In this document: positions 45,101 to 56,546 of the stretch, piece by piece
Position numbering within the stretch: position 1 is the stretch's first letter
How the letters are laid out: every line of letters starts with the position of its first letter
Source: Triangularia verruculosa
Taxonomy: Eukaryota; Ascomycota; Sordariomycetes; Sordariales; Podosporaceae
NCBI GenBank assembly: GCA_033296885.1
Contig: MU863899.1
Location: 248,001 to 312,000, forward strand
Length of the DNA: 64,000 nt
Direction: 5' to 3'
Translations under genes and position numbers: made by a program
The notes under the pieces: model-generated
What the model was told of the DNA's origin: nothing
The model's input: only the letters and a program-made list of their open reading frames with translations
The model's database searches: none

Positions 45101-45210
45101 ATGTCATCGCTGAAAAGGGGGAACTGTGGCTTGCAAGGAATCAGGACGATCCACGGGGAACAGTGGGATGGATTTGGTCGAAACATTTTGCCAAACTGGC
45201 GGACTCGTAA
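39115..45210 (+). CDS. Rho guanine nucleotide exchange factor with DH-BAR-SH3 architecture
   Basis: Very large (1990 aa) predicted activator of a Rho/Cdc42 GTPase coupled to membranes. Exons: 39115-43830, 43891-45030 and 45094-45210, all phase 0. The first ~1200 residues are Ser/Pro/Thr-rich and probably disordered, with SPTSPTSPTS, a Pro-Ala tract (codons at 41042-41178), an Ala-rich helix (AKAAAAAAAI) near 605 and acidic runs. The DH domain occupies about 1216-1450 (RELIDTEDAFVRDM ... LLVKPMQRITKYP, the diagnostic helix). A BAR-like coiled-coil region follows, about 1460-1715 (ALERHLSDVRKHVIEPFEQV, NICLGKFISIQTAWYKMW). The end is an SH3 domain from about 1921 (LWLAASLFEFHIE ... YLTYQAGEIFDVIAEKGELW ... 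GTVGWIWSKHFAKL). No PH domain is seen, so the BAR part probably replaces it as in animal Tuba. The last exon supplies the second half of the SH3 domain. Confidence 0.9.
41042..41178 (+). repeat. Pro-Ala codon repeat inside the Rho-GEF gene
   Basis: Degenerate 6-bp (CCAGCT / CCAGCG / CCATCT) tandem encoding alternating Pro-Ala/Ser/Thr. Only substitutions interrupt it and the frame is kept. Likely length-variable between strains. Confidence 0.7.
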
Positions 45211-45331
45211 ACGGGGGCGACACCACAAAACGAAGAAGCAGAGAATTACGGCGGAATATACACACAAACACACACACTTCAATACTTTGAGCGCAAATAT
45301 ATTTCCCATGTGAGAAACACAGCAGCGACAA

Positions 45332-45354
45332 ACACACACACACACACACACACA
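45332..45354 (+). repeat. (AC)n microsatellite
   Basis: Eleven and a half AC units without interruption, 122 bp after the Rho-GEF stop codon. Confidence 0.9.
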
Positions 45355-46698
45355 TTACAATAGCCGAGCGTGAAACAAAGCGGGCAAAAGGGCAAAAGGC
45401 AAAGGCATATGGCGGGTTTTAGCAACGAGAAGTGTTTTTTAAGCATGGCGTTGTTGTTGTTGATTTTCTGTTAGTTTGGTATTTGATGTGCCAGATGGGA
45501 TGGTGGGATCTTTTTTTTCTGGGGGAGGGGGAGGAGGGGCGTGGTGAGCCTGCTTGTTAAACAAGAGAGAGAAAGAAGAATGACGGCAACAACAAATAAC
45601 AAAACCAATAACAAACAAAGTGATATCCCAGGGGAAATGTTTTTCTTTCTTTCTTATCTTTCTTGTTTGTATCCTGGGGGGAGGAGGCGGGGGAAGGGGG
45701 GAGGGGATTTAGGCTCGGGGATTTTTTTAGTTTTTTATAAGGGGGGCGCGGGGGAGGTTTGTGAGAGGGTAGGAGATGAGATGAGATGAGAGAAAAAAAA
45801 AGGGTATGATAACATTTCATGTAGTGGAGAGAAGTTGAGAAGAGTTTTTGAATATACTCGGATTTTGGAAGAGTTTTTTGAAGAGTTAAAGAGGTTTACG
45901 GTTACAATGTGGAGAGTAAAAAAGATGAACGTATTCAGGTCGTCTCTGCGGTTGGGATGTGGGGATGGGTGTTAGGTTTTTAGTTGTGGGTATATATGTG
46001 TGTAGTCTTGACGGCGTCTCGTATTCCTCCTGCGTCTTTGCTGGAGAGTTTGCTTAAGGTACAATAAATGGGGACAGGTGATAAGGAAGAGGTTTGAGGG
46101 ATGACAGAAATATACAGTGGACTTGTTTAAACACGCTTCAAGGGATTTCGGTCAGTCTTGTTTGATCACCGCTTTTTTCACCATCACCATGACATGGTTT
46201 TTCATTTTTTTGTCGTATATTTGAACATATCAACTCTCACCTCTTCTTGCCGAAACATCACCGAGCAGGGTGGAGGTTTAACTACCAAAATGGCTAGGTT
46301 ACGAGTTAGGGAAAATGGGAGAGGGGGAGAGGATGCGAGACAGTAAATACCACCGGTGTTTTATTGATCTTGGGGTGGACAAGCAGTAGTCTTGTGTATC
46401 TTGGGGGGGAAAAAGAGGGAAAAGAAAACAACAACCAAAAAAAATCACAACAACTGGTCAGAAACATAAACCGCTACTGTGGATGTAGCGGCCAAGGAGT
46501 TGAACTTAATGGGTCTTCGCTCAAAAGCTAGGGAGTGTGAATAACCGCTATACGTCACCGCGCTACGACGAAAAGCCTTCAAGAGGAATTTGAGAGATGG
46601 AAGAAGCATCTGCTGTCTGGTTTGTGGCTGTGGTCTCGTGGTTCCTCCAGACGGAGGGTTTTGCAAAGGTTGAAAACCCCACAGTCTGAGATGGAGGA

Positions 46699-46739
46699 GT
46701 GTGTGTGTGTATGTGTGTGTGTGCGTGTGTGTGTGTGTG
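46699..46739 (+). repeat. (GT)n microsatellite, imperfect
   Basis: GT repeat of about 41 bp with two single-base interruptions (an A and a C in place of T/G). Confidence 0.9.
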
Positions 46740-49700
46740 ATCAAACAAGTCGGCTATGAGCCGTTTGAGACGAGGAACTAACCGCGTAGTTGCCTCCCTT
46801 GGTTGTTACGGCTTGATATCTCCACACGTTGCAACACATGTCCCTCCCTATATCACTCGGTTTCAGTTCTTCACAACGTCACTTCTCCTGTCCCCCGGGT
46901 TCTGTGACCCGGATTTCGGGTGGGATTGGTTTCGTTTGTTGCTGCTGATGTTGTCGATGACGCTGGTTTTGTTTCTTATTTTTCTCCGTCCTCTCTCCAT
47001 CGTCGGTTAGCAGCAGCAATAATGTCTTGACAACTTGTCTGCCTGAGGTGTCTCTGTCCAGCACTTTGTGGCGGTCTCGAATGGGACTCAGAGTTCTTCA
47101 CGAGGCCCTCTTCGGGGGAGGTTCGGGTTTCATGGGGCTCGGTTGTGGATAAAAGAAGCAGGGCTTCAGGATGGTGGAGTGGATTAGGCATGAATGAGGT
47201 CCTAGCCGTTGCCTCTAACCACAACACAAGGTGTCTTCGTAGGAGTCTGAAAAGTCCCCGGGGGGTCTGTGTTTTGTTTCTGGTTTTCGTGATCGTAGTT
47301 TCGTGATGTATTGTCTACCATAAACTCTATCTTCTCGGGAAAAGGGTCTGTTTCGGTGTCTTCTCGATCGATAGATCAATGACGGCGATTGTTCAGCAAA
47401 CAGCGGGTGATGTGACGAGCTCACGAACAAGATCGTGTCCCGACAAGGTCTGACCGCTAGAAGATATGGAGCAATTCGGTCAAGGGGAACTGAACCGAAC
47501 CACTTTCAGAAGTTGTTCAAGGTCTGATGGGGAAAAGTAACGTTGCCAAATTTGTGATACGTTAGGTTTCTGGCTCTGAATACATCATCCAGACTTTAGT
47601 CAGGGCTAGGCTAATTCGTTTTGTGTAAATGTCCATCCTCCTGTTTCGGTTCGCGACAAGGCCGTGCCCTGTCCTCTTTGGCTTTATCGAGCCTTGGGGT
47701 ACGACAGAGTGACCTTCTCGGGTGACATGTAAAGTGGCATTCCGAGAAGCGCTCAGAACTCGTTGACGAGCGGGTTGAAAAGCTGTAAAAGACGTAGGCT
47801 TTCAGGAGTTTCGAAGACGTCGATCGTGGAGTCCCAAGGAGGACGTTGTTGGAGAAGAAGCATCCGTGTACCAGGTCCGGTTCTGGAAATCGACTCGTCT
47901 TGGACCGACTATATCAGTTCTGAAAAGGGCAAAGCGAATAGACAGCGGACTACTAATCGGGCAGGTATGATGTATGATGATCTTGGCTCGCTAGCTAGGC
48001 GACGTGATACAGTATTGTTTTTCCGTAAGTTAGTATGTCGGTAGTGTATGTCGGTCGCCATCAAGACAAATCTGTGTGATCTTCAGCATAGGTGGTCTTG
48101 ATTGTAAATCATAAGCCAGGGGGTGGCACAACCTTTCTGTGCTCATTCTGTATGTCGTGGACGTACCATCTCTTCGGCGCTCTTTCATGCCGTCCGTCTC
48201 GATCCCTGGCAAATGGTGATCATAAGCTTCTAGAAGTTCTCTTTTGTTGAACATCAAGTTCGGTTGTCGTGGTAGTGTAGCATCTGTGCGTGGAGTCCGG
48301 GCGCTTTACGTTCATGCAGATCTGCGAGTTTCCCGAATAGGTTGCTCCAAGTCCGAAGATCAGTAGCACGCACGGACTCGGTATATGCTCAACAGCTTTC
48401 AACGTCGTCTTGCGGTATCATGGCGAAGACAGGCGGCGAGGAATTGCCGATGGATGCTGAATTGATTATTAGAGAGAGACGCCATCGGTTTCAGATGCTG
48501 AACGCTACACAGCCGACTCAATGATACAGCTTTCCAACCTGAGGGAACGGTCTTGCAATGGGCGAAATGAAGCAACGATTGTCCCCAAGAGTGAGATTTC
48601 TCTGGGCTGCCAAATACCATTCAGCAATAATGGCAAACAGGTAGTCTTAAAAGCTTTATAAATAGAGGGTTAGGTGAGCCCGTTCCTTGCAGCTGGCAAA
48701 ACCAAACGTCGGGCTGGACAGGGCGGCTGATATTGTGCAATATCGCCAGATAGGAGTGAGCCAAACTTTGTGAATTCTGGGAGAGATGTGTGCCTCAGGG
48801 AGCACCCGCCCCGATTGCCATAGTTAGAAGAACTTGGCCCATCCGCATGTGAAGGATTTTCGCAACAGTAAACACCCCGGCCATCATTGCTGTCCTCTAA
48901 ACCATACTTGCGCAGCACTCGGGATTCCATTCTTACAAACTCCCAAGGCTCGTACGTTTAGTTCGTAAAACTGTTTCCATCGGTCCTCCATTCAGGGCTC
49001 ATGAGTGAAAAGCGTCTGGTCAGCGCCAACTAGGCCCTGGCGTACACATAATGTGACACCTCAAAGCCGGCCCAGAACCACATTTTTGTTGGGTAGGAGC
49101 CTCCTGCACTTGCCCTTCTGCGCGCTTTCGCGAGCGCTGCTTTCAAATCCAGAACGAACAACTTCACTCGCCCATCTTTGCCTGAATTCGGGAGCACTTG
49201 GTTGCCATTGCGGTCTCGTACCCGGGGCGGACAGCATAGCTTCCCCGCCTCCAAACGCCCTTCCCACATCCAACCCACCATCTCGACGCTTCTGCTCCTC
49301 CATAAGGGGCGATGCTCCCTCCGCGTGATCCTAACGGCCAGGGTAGGTGCTTGCTCCGCCTATGGAAAGGGGGGTCGGCACACACTGTGTGGCACCAGCA
49401 TTGAGGGGCGCCGGACCACTCCATCCTCCGCTATAGATGTCTGTTCTTATGACTGTCGTGGCCAGACTCTGTCTGGCTGAGTTAGTAGGTTGGTGTGGCC
49501 GCTCTGTCAGCGGTTGCATTAGGAAATGTGATCTTCATTGGACAAGATCATTCTCCACCGGCCTTGAGAACCAGAGAATCGCCGTCATGGTACCGAATCC
49601 GGCCCCATCCAGAGGAGCCAAGTCCCGAAGACGGCTTCCTCTTTGGCCAAGGCACTTCTGCAGTGCCCTGCTGGTGAGAAACAGAAAAGCAGAGTGGTAA

Positions 49701-52700
49701 GCGGGGTGAGCTTTCCACAGCAGAAAGGGGGTCTGTGTATCAGAGAAGGGTGGTGCCCATGCTTCAGGAAAGAACAGACAGGATGTGAAGCCAACCTGGG
49801 GGGATGACCAAAGCCCATGACTCCTGCTTTGTCCTGCCTGTTCAAGGTGAGTGGTCTCTCCCAAAGTTTTCAAACAACCAACACCCCACGTTGTGGCGTT
49901 GGCCGAGGAGTAGCACAATGCAGCTACCTTCATCGAAATGAGTACATGAGTACTGAGTACCTAGTGATCAAACCCCCGACAGAACGTCTTGCTTGCCTTT
50001 GGGATGGCCACGACCAGGAGTAGGAAGGTGAGAACGGAAGGGTGTGCATTGACGGGAAAAATATGAGAGAAACGACATGATTCCAGTCACACTGGAATAA
50101 CCGGTATAGGCGTTTAGGATGGGGAGAGAATGGGCTTGATTATACACCAGATTCTCGTTCTGAGCGGGTCACACCTCGAGCACCAGGACTCCGCTTGCTG
50201 AAGTTAACCCATTCCTGGCGTTTATTTGAAGATCCATGTGACATTGAATGTATGGCATGTGCCCTGTGAAATGACAGTGGTGTCCTTGAATATGGTCCGG
50301 GCTAAAGGTGGGCTGTAGAGGTACGGTGAGTCGGTGTCCAGATTGGCAGGCACTGAGATCTAGCGGACGGGTTAATGAGGGCTTGTGAGACGGCACAAAG
50401 TGGATCTACTCTTCCCAGCATTCCAAATTGAACCAAGAAGAAGGAAACACGTACCGGCGTCAATTGGGTGCCTGGCTGACTGCAGATCGGAAGCCGTGTG
50501 TATGTCATGTTCATATTTCACGTACATGCTCAGACCTCGAGCCGGTGAACAAGCATGCCGTGTCTCTCACGGGCCCAATCCGAATTCCCATCAAGGCAGA
50601 AATGAGGCATACTGGCGCTTTTCGGGGGAGCAAGGAGATATGGCCATAGACCTCGACGATGTTCCCAGTTTGTGCGGGGGAACAGAAAATCTCGGATCAC
50701 CGTGACATATCCGGCCCTGATAAAAGTCAGTGTGCTACCCGGTGCCGCAAGAGCGGGTTCTGGCAGTCGGTTGAGTGATGTCGCATAAATGCGCATGGAA
50801 AGGGAGCTCCCGGACTGTTTGAAGTGCACGGATCTGGAACCTTTGGAAGCCTTCGATTCCCCTCGAGTGTGGCCTGCCAAGGCCCAACGTCTCCTTCGTC
50901 AACGGGATCCAAACCGGAGTTCACGGGCATCGAAGACCATGAAGGTACGGTGTAGGTTTACGTTGCTGTAGCACATTTTGTTCGCAATTGTCAACACTCT
51001 GCCGTCAAGGAGGTGTCAGAGTCTTGGCATTCAAGACATGGCCATTGGTCCGTCCCACAGCAAGCGCCGCTTGTAAGTCGGTGATTGTGAGCCAAAGCCA
51101 TAACGGAGACCAATTGACTGAGCCTTGGTTAGAGAATCTGGGCATTCCAAGGGTCAGCATCGAGAATTAAGTTTACTGTGATAAAGCGGAGTCGTTAACC
51201 GCCCTTCCTGTGCTTGGCCGTCCTCGTGGTGTCTTTTTGCTGCATGCAGGGATGGATACTGGCGTGCATGCTGTGTGGCACCCGAGATGTCGGTGCATGT
51301 GATGATATCTCTTACCATGTGTTTTGCATCTGTCCGTGTCGGGTGAGGTCAGTTTGGGCGACAGAGGAGAGAGACGAGAGAATAGACAAGGTTGCATGAC
51401 GCACGCTTCAACTGCAGGTGCCGCGGTGCTTTGCTGGCGATCCGGGACTTCAGACGACCGCTTTGGGCTTCTGGTCAGTGTTGACATACCGTTTGCGGCC
51501 ATCGCTGCCCTCCTTTGGGGCCTCGTAGTTGGGGGATCTCCAAACCCGATGATTCTTGGCACGGAAGGCGCCATAGCATGGGCTTAGCGTGCCCCGCTGT
51601 CGTTGCGGCGCTCTGCAGCCGCCTCGGGCCTGTCAGCGAGCAACAGACCCGGCCCTGGCGCCACACAGACAGTTCGATGGAGACAGTGTGTGGCGGCACT
51701 GTGTCTGAATACCTCCTTGCTGGTCTCGTCCATTTATTCCTTTGACAAGCGAAAATTTATCACCCCAATTTTGGAACTTGTAAAGTGCCTGGCACACTCC
51801 TCGGGACGCCCCTCGTTACCTAACGCGGCCGTGGCGTGAAGAGATTAGACCGCCGCCATGCGATTCCAATTCCGCGTCGAGGTTGAAAGCCAAGGACATG
51901 TCAACAGGGAGATGTGTAATATAATAAGGCCTAGGAGAGGGCAACAGCGAGACCTGCCGTCCCGCTCGCCATGAGCATAGGGAACTTTGACCCCAGTCAC
52001 GCGAGGTGTTTTCCAGCATAAGGTACGGTATAATTACAGACAGTGCTATTCTTGGAAAAGGCGGGCCGCTGACGTTCGGCTTCTGGGAATCGAGAGCTGA
52101 TCTCTCTTCCCTGGCAGCCCGAACCAAGATGTCTAGATGAGGGGCTCCAATATCGAGGCGACCGGGTTGCGAATAGCTGTATGTTGGATTCTGGCAGGTG
52201 CGGGGATCCTACCTACAGCGATTACGGAGACAGCTCCATATGTGTGCGCTTGCAGACACCTCCAAATGGGTACGAGTGTTCGTGATTGGGCCTAGGTAGG
52301 CCGTCAAGCTTTAAGCAACACAAATTATAGCCTCAGCAAGCAAGGATTCATGGCCGAGGGAGGTGGGCGCACTCACCTATCTCACGCCCGCGTCTGCGCG
52401 GTTCCTCAACCAGGCGGGTCGATTCGTTTCGACAGGTGAGATTATGAGAGAGCTCGTCTTCCCCGTCGAATAGGAACGCCGCCTGTTTTCCGTCGGATTA
52501 CGCCGCTTGTACGCTCATGAGCCCCTCATGAGGCACACATCCCCACGTATCCCAGGCTGCGAGAGATATGCGCGCGGGTGGCAGGCCGATGAGGGGAACT
52601 GACGGCACCCGAGGCATCCGTCAGCGGAACCCGGCCGAGGGCCATGAGAATAGATGCGAGGACCTGCCTCTGCTGGACGCTGATAGATGAAGCTGTCAGG

Positions 52701-54795
52701 GATTGCAGCGGGAGCTTGATTGCAATTTAAGCCAACACCATCTTGTGACTAGCAGCCGAGAGTGTGGGATTGTCCACCTGCCCCCATCGAGCCGTATACC
52801 GAACGTTGAGTGACCAATGGGATTGCGAGGCCAGCATCATGTCGCTGTACCGGTGAGGAAGCTCGTTGGAAGCCCACCTTGGATCCAGGTTGAGGCTATT
52901 GCGCATTTGCTTATCACCAGGCTGCACATGATTGCAGTGTCCTTGAAAAGGTTATGATGGCGGTCGTCAGCCCTACCGTATCAGATGGAGCAACAGTGGC
53001 CGTGGCCCCACTTCCACATACCTTAGGCTCGAGATCTTTCAAAGCCAGTTTTAGGGCTCAAACCTCAAGCTGTCAAAAAATGAAACTGGGAAAATAACTG
53101 CACAGTGCCAACGGCTGAGAAATGATTGCGAAATGCGGGTGTCCAAATGGCAGCCGCGACTGCACAGCTACTCCAAACTGCGACCTTGAGGTGGCCTTGA
53201 AGTACCTCTCAATAATTCAACCCCACCCGTGAAGCTGGTTGCGCGAACAGAACCCCGGTAATTCTCTCTGGGACACACTGGGGGCCCCCAGTTCTTTTCC
53301 GCACCCGTTGTGCACGACACACAGACACCGTGCCGAAGGTGGGTGGCCATGCCGGCTTCTGGTGTCGTGTCTTGGGTCTTGCGCACTGTCTCCCGAGGTA
53401 CCTGTTGTACCTCTGGTATAGCTGCCAGTCGAACTACGACGTATCGCCATCCAGCTTCTCCAGCTCGACGCGACCTAAATCACCATACATCAGGAGGTCC
53501 GTGAACACAACCTGAGAGTCCTCTTGTCTGATGATCCTTCTTCCCCGCTGTCCACTTACTCAAGTTACCCACCGGAAGCTTTAGAGTAGTAGAGTATCTA
53601 GTCGTGGAAGAAGAATAGAAGCCTGCTCGATGACGACAGTGCGTGTCCGTGCCAGTTCGATACCAGCAATTTGGGCCAGTCCAAACAATCTCCGAGTTCC
53701 GGAGCACCCAGATTTGCATCTTGCGAGGTCAAGACAGGTTTGAAGCTCACAGAAGGGCTGAGTCGCCTTCCATTTCGATCCACCTGCTGGCTCCCACGCA
53801 TGGAGCCAACGATAGGGACCAGAGAGAGTAAAGTTGACGCCAAAGGACGCCCCCGTGATGCAACCATGAAGATGACGCGATGATAAACTGGCTAGAGAGT
53901 CAGGTCCCTACTTGCGGCTGAAAGGGCCATCTTGACCCTCCATGTACATACGGATATCTGGATACCTGGACTTTCTAGATCTGAGGTCAGGCAAGGTACC
54001 GGCAGAGTACAAAGAGCCCAGTGCGCAAGGGTGCAAGGGGGAGCGCGAAGGTCCTGAAGGCGGGCGGTGGAGGTGTGGATGTGGATGCGGATGCGCTGTA
54101 GTCGTAGGTAACTTCAAGCCCCGGCGTAAAGCCCACCTTGCCGGCCCCAGTGCGCCCCGGCCACTGGCTTTTGTCCGTCCAAATCATATTCTCCACACCA
54201 CACGATCTCGGACCCCATGCATTTGACAGCACCTTGTCAACGCAAGCTCTCGCATCAACACCTCTTCTGCTGTTTCACTTTGGCTGGAAAAGACTTTTCC
54301 GGGGTGTGCGAAGCTTATCGCCCTTCACTGACGTATATAACCCCAAAGGTGCCTCCCTCCAGCTGCCACCACCGTCACCACCACTACCAAACCAGTTATC
54401 AACTGAACACCTCACCGAGAGCTGTGCAGTGACCTAGCAAGGTACAGACGGTACCTAATAAAGCTCCATCTCGGCCAGAGCAGCTTTCCAGAGCAACACA
54501 ACCACACAACCTCGTCTGACAACCTTGTCCGCGCCGCATTCAACCCCAGTCACACCCACACACACACAACCCGCCCCTCATACGGGACCGCGACTCTTGC
54601 CCGCCGCGCCCACTTTTGTCTCCCGTCCACGCAGCGCAGCACCGAAGCTACGACCTCCCACCAACAAAGCAGAGCACAGCTGGCTGTCTGGCTGTCATAT
54701 TCCTGTTGAGAGCTTCTGGTCTGTGTGTCGAGAGAGCAGAGAGGCAAAGTCGGATATTTTTCAACGTCGGCTATTATATCTAGCTTCTGAGAAAG

Positions 54796-56546
54796 ATGAA
54801 TCAACCACCGTATCCCCCCAATATGCATCCGCACCCGCCTCAGCATCAGCATCAGCATCACCAGCACCAGCACCCGCACCCGCAACACCCGCACCAGCAT
54901 CCTCACCAGCAACAACATCCACTCTCCCACCAACACCCGCACCCGCACCAGCAGCACCCCAACCCCTATGCCACCGAGATGCACCCACCTCCGCACCCTG
55001 TCTCATCATACCAGCCCCATCAGATCCAACCGCTTCCCTCCATGCCCCCTCCATCCTTCCAGGACAATCTAGTTCAGGCTCAGGCAGTGCAGGTGCAAGC
55101 AGCACCGCCGCCGCCTGGCCCGCCGAGTGATGCTAGCCCACAGTCGGCATCTGGGTCTGGTCAGGAACGCCCTGTCTTGACTGCTGAGCAGCTGGAAGAA
55201 GCGCGGCGAAATCTGGTCCCATTCTCCTCCAACGATGGTCATGGCAGGAAGTACACGTAAGTGATATTCTGGAGATGGACTGTCTCCCAGTCTGGTGGTA
55301 AAAAGAAAGACTAACCCGACCTGCGACAGCCTCGATGTCGTGCAACAGCCACAACGTGCACGAATGTGCGGTTTTGGAGACAAGGTATGCTTGTGTTGTT
55401 GGACTATTGCGATTGGCATGACAGCTCATCAAAATCGCAAATAGGACCGTCGCCCCATCACCCCACCGCCGTGTGTGCGACTGATCGTCATGGACGAGAA
55501 GACGGGCAAAGAGATCGATTGCAAGTGAGTGGTTATCTTTTGCCGGGCTTCTTTCTATCTGGACTTCTGACTTTCTTGTGTGCGGCATAGTGATATTGAG
55601 TATGGAATGTATGTCCTCAATGTGGACTTGTGGGACGAGCATGCGCTCAAGGAGGTGAATCTTGTGCGGCACACAACAGCATCGCCTTCCATTTCCTCGA
55701 CGTCACCAGCTTCGTATGCTCAGATAGAATCCACGCCAGCGTATTCGAGCATACTGCCGTCCAACATCCCGCCGAGGGACGTTGGATATGGGCAGCAGAT
55801 GTACCCGTCCCCCGGGCAAGCTGTAGGCCATTATGGAATGCAGACAGCATATAGTGGTGCGTTTTGTTCAGGGAGCATCCCGACCCTCAAAAAAGGTACT
55901 TCTTGCTGACTAAATTCTACAGCCGGATTCGTCAGTGCCCCGAATGGTTACGGACAAGGCCCTTACTTTAGGGACTACTCGGATGCCGGCTTGACATATG
56001 GATATGGCCCTCCTCGCACCTTTGAACCTACCTACGGAATGGGGGGCCAGCGCATGTCCATTGGCGGAACCGCTCCCTCGGGAATGTTCACCAGAAATCT
56101 TATTGGGAGTTTGGCGGCCAGTGCTTTCCGTCTTAGTGACCCAGATGACAAGATTGGGATCTGGTTCGTTCTTCAGGATCTGAGCGTCCGTACCGAGGGC
56201 TGCTTTCGGTGAGTCGGATCGCCATCTTGTTCTTTTCACGAAAATAAACTGGACTCAAGCTAATACTGTCGATTATAGCCTGAGGTTCTCCTTCGTTAAC
56301 GTCGGGGTTCCCATGTCCAACCCCGGCTCGAGCGCCAACGGTGCCGTCAACCAAGGAAGCGCCCCTGTGCTGGCCGCAGTCTTTTCGGATGTTTTCCAGG
56401 TGTACTCTGCCAAGAAGTTCCCGGGCGTTTGTGAGAGCACACCCCTCAGCAAGTGCTTCGCCACTCAGGGAATAAAGATACCGATCCGTAAGGATGGTCA
56501 CGAGAAGAAGGGCAACGCCGATGATGACGAGGACTATGGCAACTAA
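54796..56546 (+). CDS. velB: velvet-family regulator VelB
   Basis: Nuclear developmental regulator that pairs with VeA/LaeA or VosA to control sporulation and secondary metabolism. 471 aa in six exons: 54796-55256, 55330-55384, 55445-55524, 55591-55856, 55923-56208 and 56279-56546. The first ~60 residues form a His/Pro/Gln low-complexity tract. The velvet domain starts near 150 (YTLDVVQQPQRARMCGFGDKDRRPITPPPCV) and continues DIEYGMYVLNVDLW. It is interrupted by a ~110-residue Ser/Tyr/Gly-rich insertion, the hallmark that separates VelB from VosA/VeA. It resumes FTRNLIGSLAASAFRL, GIWFVLQDLSVRTEG, RLRFSFVNVG and ends VFSAKK-like FQVYSAKKFPGVCEST, LSKCFATQGIKIPIRK. All six exons join in frame with standard GT-AG borders. 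A frame on the same strand at 54525-55130 is a shadow. Confidence 0.96.

Larger units (their letters stand above)
45211..54795. other. 9.6-kb stretch with no supportable gene, upstream of velB
   Basis: The first part is the Rho-GEF 3' region: runs of T, G and A, a CA microsatellite at 45332-45354 and a GT microsatellite at 46699-46739. From 46.7 to 54.4 kb composition is ordinary, with only short open frames on all strands. None shows a recognisable domain, and none can be joined to another through clear introns. The last ~350 bp (54440-54795) are CA/CT-rich and look like a velB leader. It may hold a long velB promoter or leader, non-coding transcripts, or lineage-specific genes I cannot see. 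Confidence 0.5.

Noticed and set aside
49005..51600. cluster of 60-130-residue frames on both strands in the velB upstream block
   Set aside because: None has a recognisable domain or can be extended through convincing introns, and the overlap on both strands argues for random open frames.
54525..55130. 201-residue frame overlapping the velB start
   Set aside because: It is out of frame with VelB, its Pro/Ala/Ser runs come from the His-Pro codon repeat, and VelB begins inside it.
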